The notes: generated by a model not told the origin, from the letters alone. A DNA stretch of 37,591 nucleotides from a bacterium (GCA_021806745.1 JAJZQS010000016.1:1-37591); one strand, 5' to 3'. Shown: positions 9,101 to 16,998, numbered from the stretch's first letter. Program-made: numbers and translations.

Positions 9101-9680
9101 CGGCGTTTCGAAGCGGGGCGCTCCCTTTCTGAACGCCATCGAAAGCCAGACCGAACGGCTCTCCATGCTGGTCAGCAATCTTCTCCAACTCTCGTCGTTG
9201 GATGCGGGATACAGGAAGCCGCAGCGGGAGCGCCTGTCCCTCTCCAAACTGGTCGGTGACAGCGTGCGCGACCACAAGTTCCAAGCCAAGGAGCGGGGTC
9301 TCGATCTTCGGGACAGGCTTGAACCCGGCATCGTGGCCCGCGTCGACTGCAACGACATTCATCGGGCCATCGATAATCTCATCGATAACGCGATCCATTA
9401 CAACTGTCCGGGAGGCAAGATCATCGTTTCGCTGCGGCGAGTCGGGAGCGCGGCCCGCCTGACGGTCCAAGACACCGGGATCGGCATCGTCAAATCGGAT
9501 ATACCCAAGCTGTTCGGGCACTTCCATCGGACGCGCCGGGCTAGGAAGCTCAAGTCCTCCGGGGTCGGCCTCGGCCTAGCGATCGTCAAGCAAGTGGCCG
9601 AGAGCCACGGGGGATGGATCAGGGTGTCGAGCCTTGCGGGCCGCGGCTCGACTTTCCGCTTGAGCCTTCCGCTCGCCTGA
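6108..9680 (+). CDS. CheB-CheR-PAS hybrid histidine kinase
   Basis: The 1190-residue multidomain protein starts at a GTG overlapping the regulator's stop (GTGA). Domains in order are: CheB methylesterase (about 1-190; catalytic S13 in GASAGG, H40 in QHLSP, D132 in EASDGTAG); CheR methyltransferase (about 205-465; SAM motif WIPGCSTGEEAYS, later NMDLISCRNVMIYLD); a coiled coil built from ELQSSNE heptads (about 640-705); a PAS domain (about 715-820); a second PAS domain (about 840-960); HisKA with H977 (LAHELKTPLA); and HATPase (NLIDNAIHYN, DTGIGI, GVGLGLAI). Such CheBR-PAS proteins are known as stand-alone sensory kinases in which methylation chemistry sits beside phosphotransfer, usually outside a flagellar system. 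No receptor or flagellar gene is present here. The protein lacks a membrane span and a receiver domain, matching its pairing with the upstream regulator. Confidence 0.92.
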   Translation: MRNGFPIVGVGASAGGLEAVSRLLRALPPRPGMSFVLIQHLSPTGVSNLPAILSKSTGMAVRRAEAGVKARPDFLYIVPPDRDVVIRKGVLRLVARPVRTSRHSPIDLFLASLAADQGPRAMGIILSGEASDGTAGLETLKAAGGITFAQDLDSAAHPSMPLSAASSGCVDFVLSPERIAEELTRIGRHPYLNGSASKTAYAARLADEAALNRIFILLRKATGVEFTHYKRTTIHRRIQRRMALQKLDTFESYAALLEERRDELDLLFDDLLIHVTSFFRDPAMFKALARRVYPKLLRGRAKGPVRIWIPGCSTGEEAYSHAINVLEFLGRAASPTAVQIFATDVNDRVISKARQGFYSDRAVLGVDRKRLKRYFVRKGRGYKISSSIRDICVFARHDLTCDPPFSNMDLISCRNVMIYLDSALQKKVVPFMHYALRPGGFLVLGGSEMIGDASRFFLLDKKNRIYSRKPGAAPAQIPLVAVSTDTPIAPTRSFASVSAYKGPDLQQEIDRVLLERYAPAGVMIDDRLEILQFRGQTSPFLEPAPGKASLNLLKMAREGLLLQLNSAVREARETAAPVRREGIAFSWNGQQETASFEIIPFSPTETGRCFLVLFQKGAAAGPDGKPARHNARKLEHELASARSDLRTAFDEQLIADEELKSANEELQSSNEELVTSKEELQSSNEELQSSNDELNHAVLELTRANDDWANFIASTRIPCVVLSADLNIRRFTPAAAKIFNLLPGDIGRPISQLRPALRGVDVRRMAVETLNGVKFPRREIRDRSGRWHLLIVRPYRTGAKKTDGVTIVLINIDEVRRGQERLEHSRKALAESEAKRLRVYVESAPTGILAADAAGRIVLVNARLEAIFGYRRKEILGKPVELLVPKSLQAGRRRKRRSSTADAWARAIGGNRRQLSGLRKDGSSIPIEVKLSPIRADADGWIVATVEDIASRVQMQQDEAKKNREQIRGELIADLAHELKTPLATLRASAETLLHRELGVSKRGAPFLNAIESQTERLSMLVSNLLQLSSLDAGYRKPQRERLSLSKLVGDSVRDHKFQAKERGLDLRDRLEPGIVARVDCNDIHRAIDNLIDNAIHYNCPGGKIIVSLRRVGSAARLTVQDTGIGIVKSDIPKLFGHFHRTRRARKLKSSGVGLGLAIVKQVAESHGGWIRVSSLAGRGSTFRLSLPLA
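8094..8182 (+). repeat. Internal coding repeat in the coiled-coil linker
   Basis: The segment encodes five heptads of the ELQSSNE type. A 26-base stretch at 8094-8119 recurs identically at 8157-8182, 63 bases later. It forms the signalling coiled coil between CheR and the first PAS domain. Identical heptad DNA allows slippage by whole heptads and could change linker length. Confidence 0.8.
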
Positions 9681-9762
9681 TCTTCAGCGGAAGTCGATCA
9701 TCTCCGCACGCACGCCGCCCAGGACCGCAGCAATCGCGTCGGCGCGACGGCCTCAAAAGCGG

Positions 9763-9768
9763 TAACAT
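9763..9768 (+). promoter_or_regulatory. -10 element of a probable leaderless promoter
   Basis: TAACAT ends five bases before ATG 9774. No Shine-Dalgarno sequence is present. It fits the TAnnnT hexamer plus short gap seen at other genes in the window. Confidence 0.35.
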
Positions 9769-9773
9769 CCCCG

Positions 9774-9992
9774 ATGAACATCCCACCCGCCGCGAATAAG
9801 GCGCCCTCGACGCGCGAGCCCGAGTCGACCGAGGAAGTCCGCATCCGCCAGTCCATGACCCGCTGGACGAAGATGAACGAGACGGCGCGCCTGCTGGGGC
9901 GCGGCCTTGGCCGGCGCGAGCTCGTCGAGCGCGTGGCGCTGGAAACCGGCGCCAGCGCGCGAGCGGTGCACGACGCTCTGAAGCGCGCCTAG
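9774..9992 (+). CDS. Small hypothetical protein, helical C-terminus
   Basis: The 72-residue product has a disordered N-terminus and a helical second half (TRWTKMNETARLLGRGLG, ELVERVALETGASARAVHDA) that resembles a small helix-turn-helix or oligomerisation unit. GC and codon choice return here to the high-GC style of the chromosome after the island. The TAACAT five bases upstream supports expression. I do not recognise the family, and a chance ORF cannot be excluded. Confidence 0.45.
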   Translation: MNIPPAANKAPSTREPESTEEVRIRQSMTRWTKMNETARLLGRGLGRRELVERVALETGASARAVHDALKRA

Positions 9993-9998
9993 CCCTCG

Positions 9999-10049
9999 TT
10001 CGTCTTGGTCGCGCGCGTCCGGGACGAATTGACGAGCGTCCTGGACGAA
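9999..10049. repeat. Tandem short palindromes CGTCC-N-GGACGAA
   Basis: GCGTCCGGGACGAA (10015-10028) and GCGTCCTGGACGAA (10036-10049) are 21 bases apart. Each contains the inverted repeat CGTCC-N-GGACG. A third, diverged inverted copy (TTCGTCTTGGTCG) lies at 9999-10011. The spacing of two helical turns would suit a protein-binding site, but this stretch lies between two convergent genes, so a terminator or mRNA-end role is equally possible. Confidence 0.4.
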
Positions 10050-10077
10050 AGACCGCGGCCGGCGCCTGGAACGGGTC

Positions 10078-10332
10078 TTATCGGACCTTGCGGAGGTAGC
10101 GCTCCTTGACGTTGGCGTCGATGAAGGTGCCCAACCCCTTGCCCGCGAGCGCGAGAGACTTCATCTTGCGTATGTTGCCGGGATCGGCGCTCTGATTGGT
10201 GTAGCGGTAGACGGAATGGTCCGTGAACCGGATCGTGATGCCGTCTTTCTTCAGCTCATACGCCGCGACTTTTGAATCCTTGCTGAGATTCTGGTAGCGC
10301 TTGAACAGTTTGAATCGCGTGGGGGTTTTCAT
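10078..10332 (-). CDS. KTSC-like small protein
   Basis: The 84-residue product contains KVAAYELKKDGITIRFTDHS, then VYRYTNQSADPGNIRKMKSL and AGKGLGTFIDANVKERY. This is the pattern of small bacterial proteins in which a strand pair is followed by Y-x-Y, then K-x-L-A-x-x-G-x-G-L-x-x-F-I, close to the KTSC domain. Function is not established; KTSC domains occur alone or with nucleic-acid enzymes. I chose ATG 10332 because CATAAT lies six bases upstream (10339-10344). The in-frame start at 10428 would place the tRNA terminator inside the coding region. No regulatory partner is apparent. Confidence 0.7.
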   Translation of the reverse strand: MKTPTRFKLFKRYQNLSKDSKVAAYELKKDGITIRFTDHSVYRYTNQSADPGNIRKMKSLALAGKGLGTFIDANVKERYLRKVR

Positions 10333-10338
10333 CCCGTC

Positions 10339-10344
10339 ATTATG
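10339..10344 (-). promoter_or_regulatory. -10 element of a probable leaderless promoter
   Basis: CATAAT on the minus strand ends six bases before ATG 10332, with GACGGG between. This geometry leaves no leader for a ribosome binding site. Confidence 0.45.
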
Positions 10345-10394
10345 CGACATTCGCGGCCGTTCCGCCGGTACATTCCGTCGCGAATTCGGGCGAT

Positions 10395-10425
10395 AAAAAA
10401 CCAGCGGGTGTTGATTCCGCTGGTT
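10395..10425 (-). terminator. Rho-independent terminator of tRNA-Gly
   Basis: On the minus strand a perfect nine-base stem AACCAGCGG/CCGCTGGTT (10417-10425 with 10399-10407) with a nine-base loop is followed directly by a run of T. It lies about 40 bases past the tRNA 3' end. Confidence 0.85.
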
Positions 10426-10463
10426 CATCGACGAAAAGCGCCCGGCTTTTAAGTCTTGAAATC

Positions 10464-10537
10464 TGGAGCGGGCGAGCGGAATCGAACCGCCGTCTGATCC
10501 TTGGCAAGGACCCGTTCTACCATTGAACCACGCCCGC
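10464..10537 (-). tRNA. tRNA-Gly (anticodon GCC)
   Basis: The minus strand folds as a standard tRNA. The acceptor stem GCGGGCG (10531-10537) pairs with CGCCCGC, the D-arm is GTTCAATGGTAGAAC, the anticodon loop CTTGCCAAG gives anticodon GCC, and the T-loop is GGTTCGATTCC. The discriminator T is followed by an encoded CCA (10464-10466). It has its own promoter and terminator. Confidence 0.97.
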
Positions 10538-10548
10538 GGTTCCCGACC

Positions 10549-10578
10549 ATTCTAGCACGAACGCGGGCGGCGCGACAA
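10549..10578 (-). promoter_or_regulatory. Promoter of tRNA-Gly
   Basis: On the minus strand TTGTCG (10573-10578) and TAGAAT (10549-10554) are separated by 18 bases. TGC directly before the -10 gives an extended -10. Transcription would start a few bases before the tRNA 5' end at 10537. Confidence 0.65.
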
Positions 10579-10588
10579 CGGCTGGGCC

Positions 10589-11445
10589 TCACTCGGCCGC
10601 GCGCCGCGCGAAGGCCATCCGGTCCCGTCCCTGGGCGTCCTTCTTGACGCGCGCCTGCGCCAAGCCCGCCGCGCTCAGTATGCTCAGCACCGCCGCGCCT
10701 TGGCGCGCGCCGATTTCCAGCGCCAGCGTCCCCCCGGGCTTGAGCGTGCGCGCCGCCGACGGCACGATCGCGCGCACGGCGTCGAGCCCGTCGCGCCCGC
10801 CGTCGAGCGCCAACGCCGGTTCGCGGCGCACCTCCGCAGCCAGGTTCGCGAGCTCGCGCGTGGGGATGTAGGGCGGATTGGAGACCACCAGGTCGGCCCA
10901 GCCGCGCAGGCCGGGCTTGCCCGAGAACATGTCCTCGCGAATGAGGCGAACCCGATCCTGCACGCGGTGCGCCAGGGCGTTGCGCCGCGCCAGTTCCAGC
11001 GCGGCCGCGCTCACGTCGGTGGCGTAGACCGTGGCGCCGGCAAGCAGCCGCGCCAGCGCCACCGCGACGCAGCCGGTGCCGGTGCCGATCTCAACGATTT
11101 TCGGCGCCGCCTCGCCCGACTCGCGCAACAGCCGCGCGCACTCGAGCGCGAGTTCCTCGGTTTCCGGACGCGGGATCAGGCAGTCGCGCGAGATTTCCAC
11201 GCGCAAATCCAGGAACGGCTGCCAGCCCAATATGTAGGCCAGCGGCTCCCGACGGCCGCGCTCCTTGATCCAGCGCCAGAAGCGGTGTCCCACCTTGTCG
11301 TCGAGCGGCTGGCCGCCGCGGGCCAGCACCGCGGCGCGGCCCGCGCCCATCGCCTCGGCCAGCAAAAACTCCGCGCTGGCCCGAGCCTCGGGCACGCCGC
11401 GCTCGTCCAGGAACGCGACCGCCCGCTCAAGCCACTGCGCGACGG

Positions 11446-11449
<4 letters not shown>
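10589..11449 (-). CDS. prmC: Peptide chain release factor N5-glutamine methyltransferase
   Basis: PrmC (HemK) methylates the glutamine of the GGQ motif of release factors using S-adenosylmethionine. The 286-residue protein has the helical N-terminal substrate-binding domain (residues 1-80), RPETEEL at 94-100, the SAM-binding motif [10 protein letters not shown] (118-127) and the diagnostic NPPY (191-194) that holds the target glutamine. Its ATG overlaps the prfA stop (ATGA), so the enzyme is translationally coupled to its substrate RF1. Full length for the family. Confidence 0.97.
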
Positions 11450-12498
<1,049 letters not shown>

Positions 12499-12509
12499 GG
12501 ACTTGGCCT

Positions 12510-12546
12510 AAAAAAGCGGAGCCCCGGCCTCGCGGCCGGGGCTCCG
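12510..12546 (-). terminator. Strong Rho-independent terminator after rpmE
   Basis: A perfect 13-base stem (CGGAGCCCCGGCC, loop of four, complement) at 12517-12546 is followed on the minus strand by G, C and six T (12510-12515). It lies 16 bases past the rpmE stop and immediately before the prfA start. Confidence 0.92.
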
Positions 12547-12562
12547 ATCGGGAACTGGACCG

Positions 12563-12979
12563 CTAGGCGTCTTTCTTGGCGGGAGCCTTCTCCTTCTTGG
12601 GCCCGGCCTTCTTGGCGGTCTTGTCGTCCTTCTTCACCGCGGTCGAGAGGACCTTGTCGCGCTTGGCCGTATGGCCGACATGGGCGAGGGTCTTGACCGC
12701 GGCCTTGGCGGCCTTGCGCGCCACGGTCTTGCCGCCGCTGGCCTCGAAGCGCTTCTTGAAGCGGTCGATGCGGCCCGCAGTGTCGACCAGGCGCTGCTGG
12801 CCGGTGTAGAACGGGTGCGAGAACGCGGAGATGTCCATCTTGACGAGAGGGTAGGTCTTGCCGTCTTCCCAGGCGATCGTGTCGCGGGACCTGACGGTGG
12901 AGCGGGTGATGAACGACTGGCCGGCCTGGACGTCCTGGAAGACGACCGGGCGGTAGACGGGATGGATGCCTTTCTTCAT
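12563..12979 (-). CDS. rpmE2: Ribosomal protein L31 type B with long basic tail
   Basis: The first 80 residues are L31 ([71 protein letters not shown]). There is no cysteine, so this is the zinc-free form, and the spacing is that of type B. The remaining 55 or so residues are almost entirely Lys and Ala ([35 protein letters not shown]), unusual for L31, which is normally 70-90 residues. The tail could bind rRNA or DNA like a histone H1-type extension. ATG 12979 has GAGGAA about ten bases upstream; the longer frame from 13024 is less likely because it covers the promoter. Confidence 0.92.
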   Translation of the reverse strand: MKKGIHPVYRPVVFQDVQAGQSFITRSTVRSRDTIAWEDGKTYPLVKMDISAFSHPFYTGQQRLVDTAGRIDRFKKRFEASGGKTVARKAAKAAVKTLAHVGHTAKRDKVLSTAVKKDDKTAKKAGPKKEKAPAKKDA

Positions 12980-13014
12980 TGACGCGGGTTCCTCGGAAAT
13001 AGAGCGACCCGGGC

Positions 13015-13023
13015 AGTATAGCA
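13015..13023 (-). promoter_or_regulatory. Extended -10 promoter of rpmE
   Basis: TGC followed by TATACT on the minus strand (TGn-TATAAT type), with a run of six T just upstream. No good -35 is seen. The leader would be about 30 bases and contains the GAGGAA ribosome binding site. Confidence 0.6.
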
Positions 13024-13051
13024 AAAAAGGCCGCGCGGCTTGCGTCGGGCG

Positions 13052-14425
13052 CTACTTCGCCGCGATCCAGCGCATGACGGCGGCGTCCCAAACGCGTTTG
13101 GCCTCGGCCGTCCAGGGCAGGCTCTCGGCCGCGGCGACGATGGACATGAAGCGGCGTCCCGGCCCCGGCTCCTCGAACACGCGCCGCATGCCGTCGGGCG
13201 CGGACGCGGCCCAGGACAGGATCTCGGCGGCGCGGCCGGCCAGCGCCGGGCTCAGCGCGGCCAGACGAAACAACGCCTCGGATGCGTCAGGCGCGCGGCG
13301 CAAAAACGCGGGCACGACGCGCAATCCATCGCCCACATCGACTTCGCGCAGAAGGGCGCGCCGCGCCAGCCACTCGCGTCCGCGCGGACCCGCGGCTTCA
13401 AGCGCCCGCGCGCCGGCCGCGCGCGCGTCCGGCGACAACTCCCGCCCGGCGGCGGCCGCCGCCGCCGACTCCAAATCCGAACGCAGGCGCGGGTTCCCCT
13501 CGCCGAGGTAGGCGCCCGCGGTCTGCGGCGAGCCCAGGCTGAGCTGGTAAATCGGATCGGCGCGCATCACCGCGGTCATGCGCTCGGCGCGCAGGGACGC
13601 CAGGAACGCCGCCATCGCGGCGGCCCCGCCGCGCTCGTGCAGTTCGTGCCAGATCGGCGTGCCCTCGGCGTAGGCGTTGTCCTCCGACTTCAGCCAGCGC
13701 AGGCGCGCGTCGAGCAGGCGCCGCGCGTCGGCCGCGTCGCGCTCCGACAGGCCCAGTTCGGCGGCGTCGCGCAGCATCCCGCGCAGCACCAAGCGCTCGC
13801 ACTGGACCGCGAAGCCCTCGGTCATCGCGTCGTAGGAGGAGTCGCGCGGGCGCGCGGCGTCCCGGCGGCCGATCGCGTCGTCGAAAAGCGCGTGGGCGAA
13901 CTCATGCACGCTCGTGACGATCTGCTCGATCTTGGGCTGCACGCGCGTCTCGCCCGGCGGCCCGATGGCCGAGAGCACGAGGCCGTCGGGGTCGGGCTCG
14001 GCGGGTGTCAGCGTGATCTCGTGTCCGGACTCGGGCGTGAATGTGTGCCCCCCTCCAGGTCCGAGGTTCGATTCCTCGTAGCCGTAGCGCACCGCGATCG
14101 GGCGGTAGAGCTCGGGCAGGTAGCGCGCGATCAGCGCGCGCGTGACGGCCTCAAGCCCCTTCAAATCCGGCGCCGCGGGACCGGGCGCGGCCAGAACGGC
14201 CGCGGCATGAGCCGTCGTCGGCGCGGCGGACGGGACGAAAGAAACCGCCGAAGCCGGCGGCGGCAGCGCGAGCGGGATGGACGGCGCCGGCAGGGCCGCC
14301 GTCGCCGCGGCCCCGGCCGCGGGCGTGAGCGCGTCGACGGCGACCTGCGCGCGAGGCGCCTCGACGGCGACCTGCGCCCGCGCGGCGCAAGACCAGGCGA
14401 GCAGGGCCAAGACGAGGGACTTCAT
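13052..14425 (-). CDS. Secreted putative gluzincin metallopeptidase
   Basis: The 457-residue product starts with a short signal peptide (cut probably after AARA at residue 17) and then an Ala/Pro-rich low-complexity stretch to about residue 85. A zinc-peptidase signature H174-EFA-H178 (SVHEFAHALFDD) is followed 25 residues later by YDAMTEGFAVQCE, where E203 would be the third ligand, the gluzincin layout. The rest (about 210-457) is helical and Ala/Arg-rich with no recognised domain. I cannot assign a substrate. The start is supported by a CACAAT hexamer six bases upstream (14432-14437), a weaker version of the leaderless pattern. It is a single gene with no partner in the flanks; its 3' end runs into a short hairpin and T-run before rpmE. 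Confidence 0.7.
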   Translation of the reverse strand: MKSLVLALLAWSCAARAQVAVEAPRAQVAVDALTPAAGAAATAALPAPSIPLALPPPASAVSFVPSAAPTTAHAAAVLAAPGPAAPDLKGLEAVTRALIARYLPELYRPIAVRYGYEESNLGPGGGHTFTPESGHEITLTPAEPDPDGLVLSAIGPPGETRVQPKIEQIVTSVHEFAHALFDDAIGRRDAARPRDSSYDAMTEGFAVQCERLVLRGMLRDAAELGLSERDAADARRLLDARLRWLKSEDNAYAEGTPIWHELHERGGAAAMAAFLASLRAERMTAVMRADPIYQLSLGSPQTAGAYLGEGNPRLRSDLESAAAAAAGRELSPDARAAGARALEAAGPRGREWLARRALLREVDVGDGLRVVPAFLRRAPDASEALFRLAALSPALAGRAAEILSWAASAPDGMRRVFEEPGPGRRFMSIVAAAESLPWTAEAKRVWDAAVMRWIAAK

Positions 14426-14534
14426 CGCCTCATTGTGGCGCGAAGCTCGGTCGAGCGCCTGGGACCGCCGCGGCCGAACGCCGAAACAACCGGCCCAGGC
14501 CGATTTGGGACTTATGACGTCCCGCGAATCCCGA

Positions 14535-14834
14535 TTACGCAGCGACGATGCGGATGAGGAGCCGGCCTTTCAGCGCCCGCGCGATCCGATCCAGCGTCTC
14601 GACCGTCACGTTTTGAGCTCCCTGCTCGATCCGGGAGATGATTTGCTGCCTGGTCTTGAGCGCGCGCGCCAACTCTCCCTGGGACATCCGCGCCGCGCCG
14701 CGCGCCTTGGCGACCTCCAGCGCCACTTTCATCTCGATATCCGCCTCTTCATAAAAACGCCTGAACTCGGGGTCACGCATTTCCCCCGCCAAATACTCCT
14801 TGAGCGTCGTCCCTCGTCCCGCCTTTTTCTTCAT
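14535..14834 (-). CDS. HigA-type XRE antitoxin
   Basis: The 99-residue protein has a helix-turn-helix of the XRE/Cro family in its second half (MSQGELARALKTRQQIISRI, then NVTVETLDRIARAL). The N-terminal part (TTLKEYLAGEMRDPEFRRFYEEADIE) is typical of HigA-like antitoxins paired with Gp49-type toxins. It would neutralise the toxin encoded just upstream and repress the operon. ATG 14834 overlaps the toxin stop (ATGA), the usual toxin-first HigBA order. A longer in-frame start exists inside the toxin gene but is not needed. Confidence 0.9.
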   Translation of the reverse strand: MKKKAGRGTTLKEYLAGEMRDPEFRRFYEEADIEMKVALEVAKARGAARMSQGELARALKTRQQIISRIEQGAQNVTVETLDRIARALKGRLLIRIVAA

Positions 14835-15172
14835 GTATGGCTCCCAAAGCGCTCCAGCCAATCTTCTCGGCGACGCCGCGCGCGCGCCAGTTCCTCCGCG
14901 GGTACCGCAGAGTCTTTTTTCAAAAATGCGCTCTCCTGCCCATGAAAGAAATAGAGCAAGCGATGCTGATGCCCTTCGACCGCAACACGCAATTCGTAGA
15001 GCCCCTCTTGCAAATAGTCCGCCAGAGGCCGTCTGGCCAAACATCCCAATTCCTCAAGCGCCGCCAGTGCCCGTCCGATCTTCGCATGGTGCGGCTTCAC
15101 CTGCGCCCGAACATAATCCAGAGCCGGCTCGTCTCCTCGCCGTGAACGGTAGAACTCCAGCCGATGCGTCAT
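14831..15172 (-). CDS. HigB/RelE-type toxin (Gp49-like)
   Basis: The 113-residue basic protein matches the phage-derived Gp49/HigB-like fold: LEFYRSRRGDEPALDYVRAQ, KIGRALAALEELG, LQEGLYELRVAVEGHQHRLL, YFFHGQESAFLKK, and a C-terminal helix with ELARARRRREDWLE. Family members are mRNA interferases that act on the ribosome and arrest growth. GGGAGAG lies six bases before ATG 15172. It is followed by the overlapping antitoxin and preceded by a perfect palindrome, so the pair looks intact. Confidence 0.9.
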   Translation of the reverse strand: MTHRLEFYRSRRGDEPALDYVRAQVKPHHAKIGRALAALEELGCLARRPLADYLQEGLYELRVAVEGHQHRLLYFFHGQESAFLKKDSAVPAEELARARRRREDWLERFGSHT

Positions 15173-15184
15173 CGGCTCTCCCGG

Positions 15185-15206
15185 AATACATCTTTTAAGA
15201 TGTATT
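15185..15206. promoter_or_regulatory. Palindromic operator of the toxin-antitoxin operon
   Basis: AATACATCTT and its exact reverse complement AAGATGTATT are separated by two T, making 22 bases of perfect dyad, 12 bases before the toxin ATG. The position and AT-rich sequence in a GC-rich background fit a HigA binding site for autorepression. A TTGATC on the minus strand about 20 bases further up may be the -35. Confidence 0.75.
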
Positions 15207-15299
15207 TCCCAGGCCCACGATCAAAAACCATCCCTACATACGAATGGCCCGTCCGTTTAGTTCCATGCGGCGGCCGCGGCGGAACGGCCGCGGCTCGAT

Positions 15300-16061
15300 C
15301 TACAATCCGCTCAAAAACGAGACCAAGGTCTCATTGAAGGCCGCGGGGTTCTCGGCGCTGGAGAAGTGCCCGGCGCCGGGGATCACGCGCAGGCTCGCGC
15401 CGGGGATGCGCGAGCGCAGAAGCTCCGCCGCGGACAGGGGCGTGATCTTGTCGTGCGCGCCGACCAGCACGCAAGTCGCGACCGCGATTTTGGGCAGGAA
15501 CTCGGTCATGTCCGCTCGCGCGGCGAGGGCGGCCAGCGCGGCCATGACGGACTCGGGCGCGGCGCTCTCGGCCACGCCGCGCAAAAACTCGAAGGCGGAC
15601 GAGCCCTCGGCGCCCGGCGCCAGGGCGTCCTTGAGAAACGGGCGAACGAAGGAGGCCGTGCCCCGCGCGCGCACGAACTCCACCGCGGCCGCGCGCTTGA
15701 GCTTGGCCTCGTTGCCGTCGGCCTCGGCGCGCGTGTCGCAAAGCGCCAGCGCGAGCACGCGCTCCGGCGCCTTCTGCGCCGCGCGCAGGGCCACGTAGCC
15801 GCCCATCGACAGGCCGACCAAGGCCGCGCGCTCCACACCCGCCGCCGACAGCGTCTCCAGGAGATCGTCGACCGCGTTCTCGATGAACCACGGCGCGACG
15901 AGCGGCGTGCCCCCGAAGCCGCGCAGATCGGGCGTCAGCACGCGAAAGCGCTTCAGCGCGGCCAACTGCGGCTCCCACATCGCGCTCGACATCGGAAACG
16001 CGTGAAGCAAGACGACGGGAAGACCCTTCGCATCGCCCGACTCCCGCGCGGAGAGCTTCAT
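15300..16061 (-). CDS. Alpha/beta hydrolase
   Basis: The 253-residue enzyme has the alpha/beta hydrolase core. It has the HAFPMSS oxyanion region, PDLRGFGGT, nucleophile S85 in GLSMGG, the acid D in VGAHDKITP and the histidine in GAGHFS near the C-terminus. It resembles BioH/3-oxoadipate enol-lactonase-like esterases, but the substrate cannot be read from the sequence. No signal peptide. Its ATG overlaps the stop of the M23 peptidase gene (ATGA), making it the last gene of the long minus-strand run; a small terminator-like hairpin lies in its final codons. Confidence 0.9.
   Translation of the reverse strand: MKLSARESGDAKGLPVVLLHAFPMSSAMWEPQLAALKRFRVLTPDLRGFGGTPLVAPWFIENAVDDLLETLSAAGVERAALVGLSMGGYVALRAAQKAPERVLALALCDTRAEADGNEAKLKRAAAVEFVRARGTASFVRPFLKDALAPGAEGSSAFEFLRGVAESAAPESVMAALAALAARADMTEFLPKIAVATCVLVGAHDKITPLSAAELLRSRIPGASLRVIPGAGHFSSAENPAAFNETLVSFLSGL
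15313..15332 (-). terminator. Possible terminator within the 3' end of the hydrolase gene
   Basis: On the minus strand GAGAC-CTTG-GTCTC is followed by G and five T (15313-15317), overlapping the last ten codons of the hydrolase gene. The stem is only five or six base pairs, so termination is uncertain. Confidence 0.4.
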
Positions 16062-16998
16062 TTCCGGGGCGCGCCGCGCACCGCCGAGCGGCCGATCGCG
16101 GTCTTCGGATTGACCGGATTGCCGTGACGGTCGCGGACCTCGAAGTGCAGGTGCGGGCCCGTGGACAGGCCCGTCGATCCCACGCGCCCGATCAAGGTCT
16201 TGCCGCGCTGCACGCGCTGGCCGGCGTGCACGAAGATCTTGGACAGATGGCCGTAGCGCGTGGACTCGCCGTTGGCGTGGCGGATCTCGATGAGCAGGCC
16301 GTAGCCCTCGTGCCAGCCCGCCATCGTCACCACGCCCGAGCGCGCCGGATAGACCGGCGTGCCGTAGGGCTTGGGGATGTCGAAGCCGTCGTGGAAGCGG
16401 CGGCGGTGGAGGATCGGGTGGTAGCGGTAGCCGAAACCCGAGGAGATGCGCGGCCAGGCCTGCGACTCGAACGGGAAGCGGTAGGTGTCGAAGGCCACGC
16501 GCACGCCGGGAATGAGCAGCTTGCGCCCAGGCTCGAGCTCGTAGGGCGCGAGCAGAGCGATGCCGGGCAGGTTGTTGGCGCGCACGATCAGTTCCTTGAA
16601 CGCGCGCCGCGAGGCCGCGCCGGAACGGAATTTCGCGACCACCGAGTCCAGCGTCTGCGAGGTGCGGCGCACCGTGTAGAGCTCGCCGTCGCGGTTGAGC
16701 ACGGTCAGGCGCATGCCCGGATACATCAGGTAGAGCTCGTTGTCGTTGGTGGCCTGAAGCGCGGCCAGCGTCGTGCCGTAGGCCTTGGCCAGGCGCGCGG
16801 CGCTGGTCTCGCCCTTGGCCACGCGGTGCACCGCGTAGAGCAACCGCCGGGCGTGCGCCAGCGCCGCGGGACTGGGCTCGTCTGGCCCCGGCGGAGTCAG
16901 AACCGAGAAGCGCGCGAAGTTGCCCGCCGCGTCCGCGGGACCGGCGGCGCGCGCCGTCTTGGCGGCGACCAGCAGAAGAAAAGCCGCGAGAGCGCGCA

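Noticed and set aside
14337-14382. Direct repeat CTCGACGGCGACCTGCGC near the start of the secreted metallopeptidase
   Set aside because: It encodes a duplicated AQVAV stretch in the low-complexity neck of that protein, so a coding repeat explains it.
14460-14530. GGGAC-N7-GTCCC between the antitoxin and metallopeptidase genes as a terminator
   Set aside because: Stem of five pairs only, no T-run on either strand.
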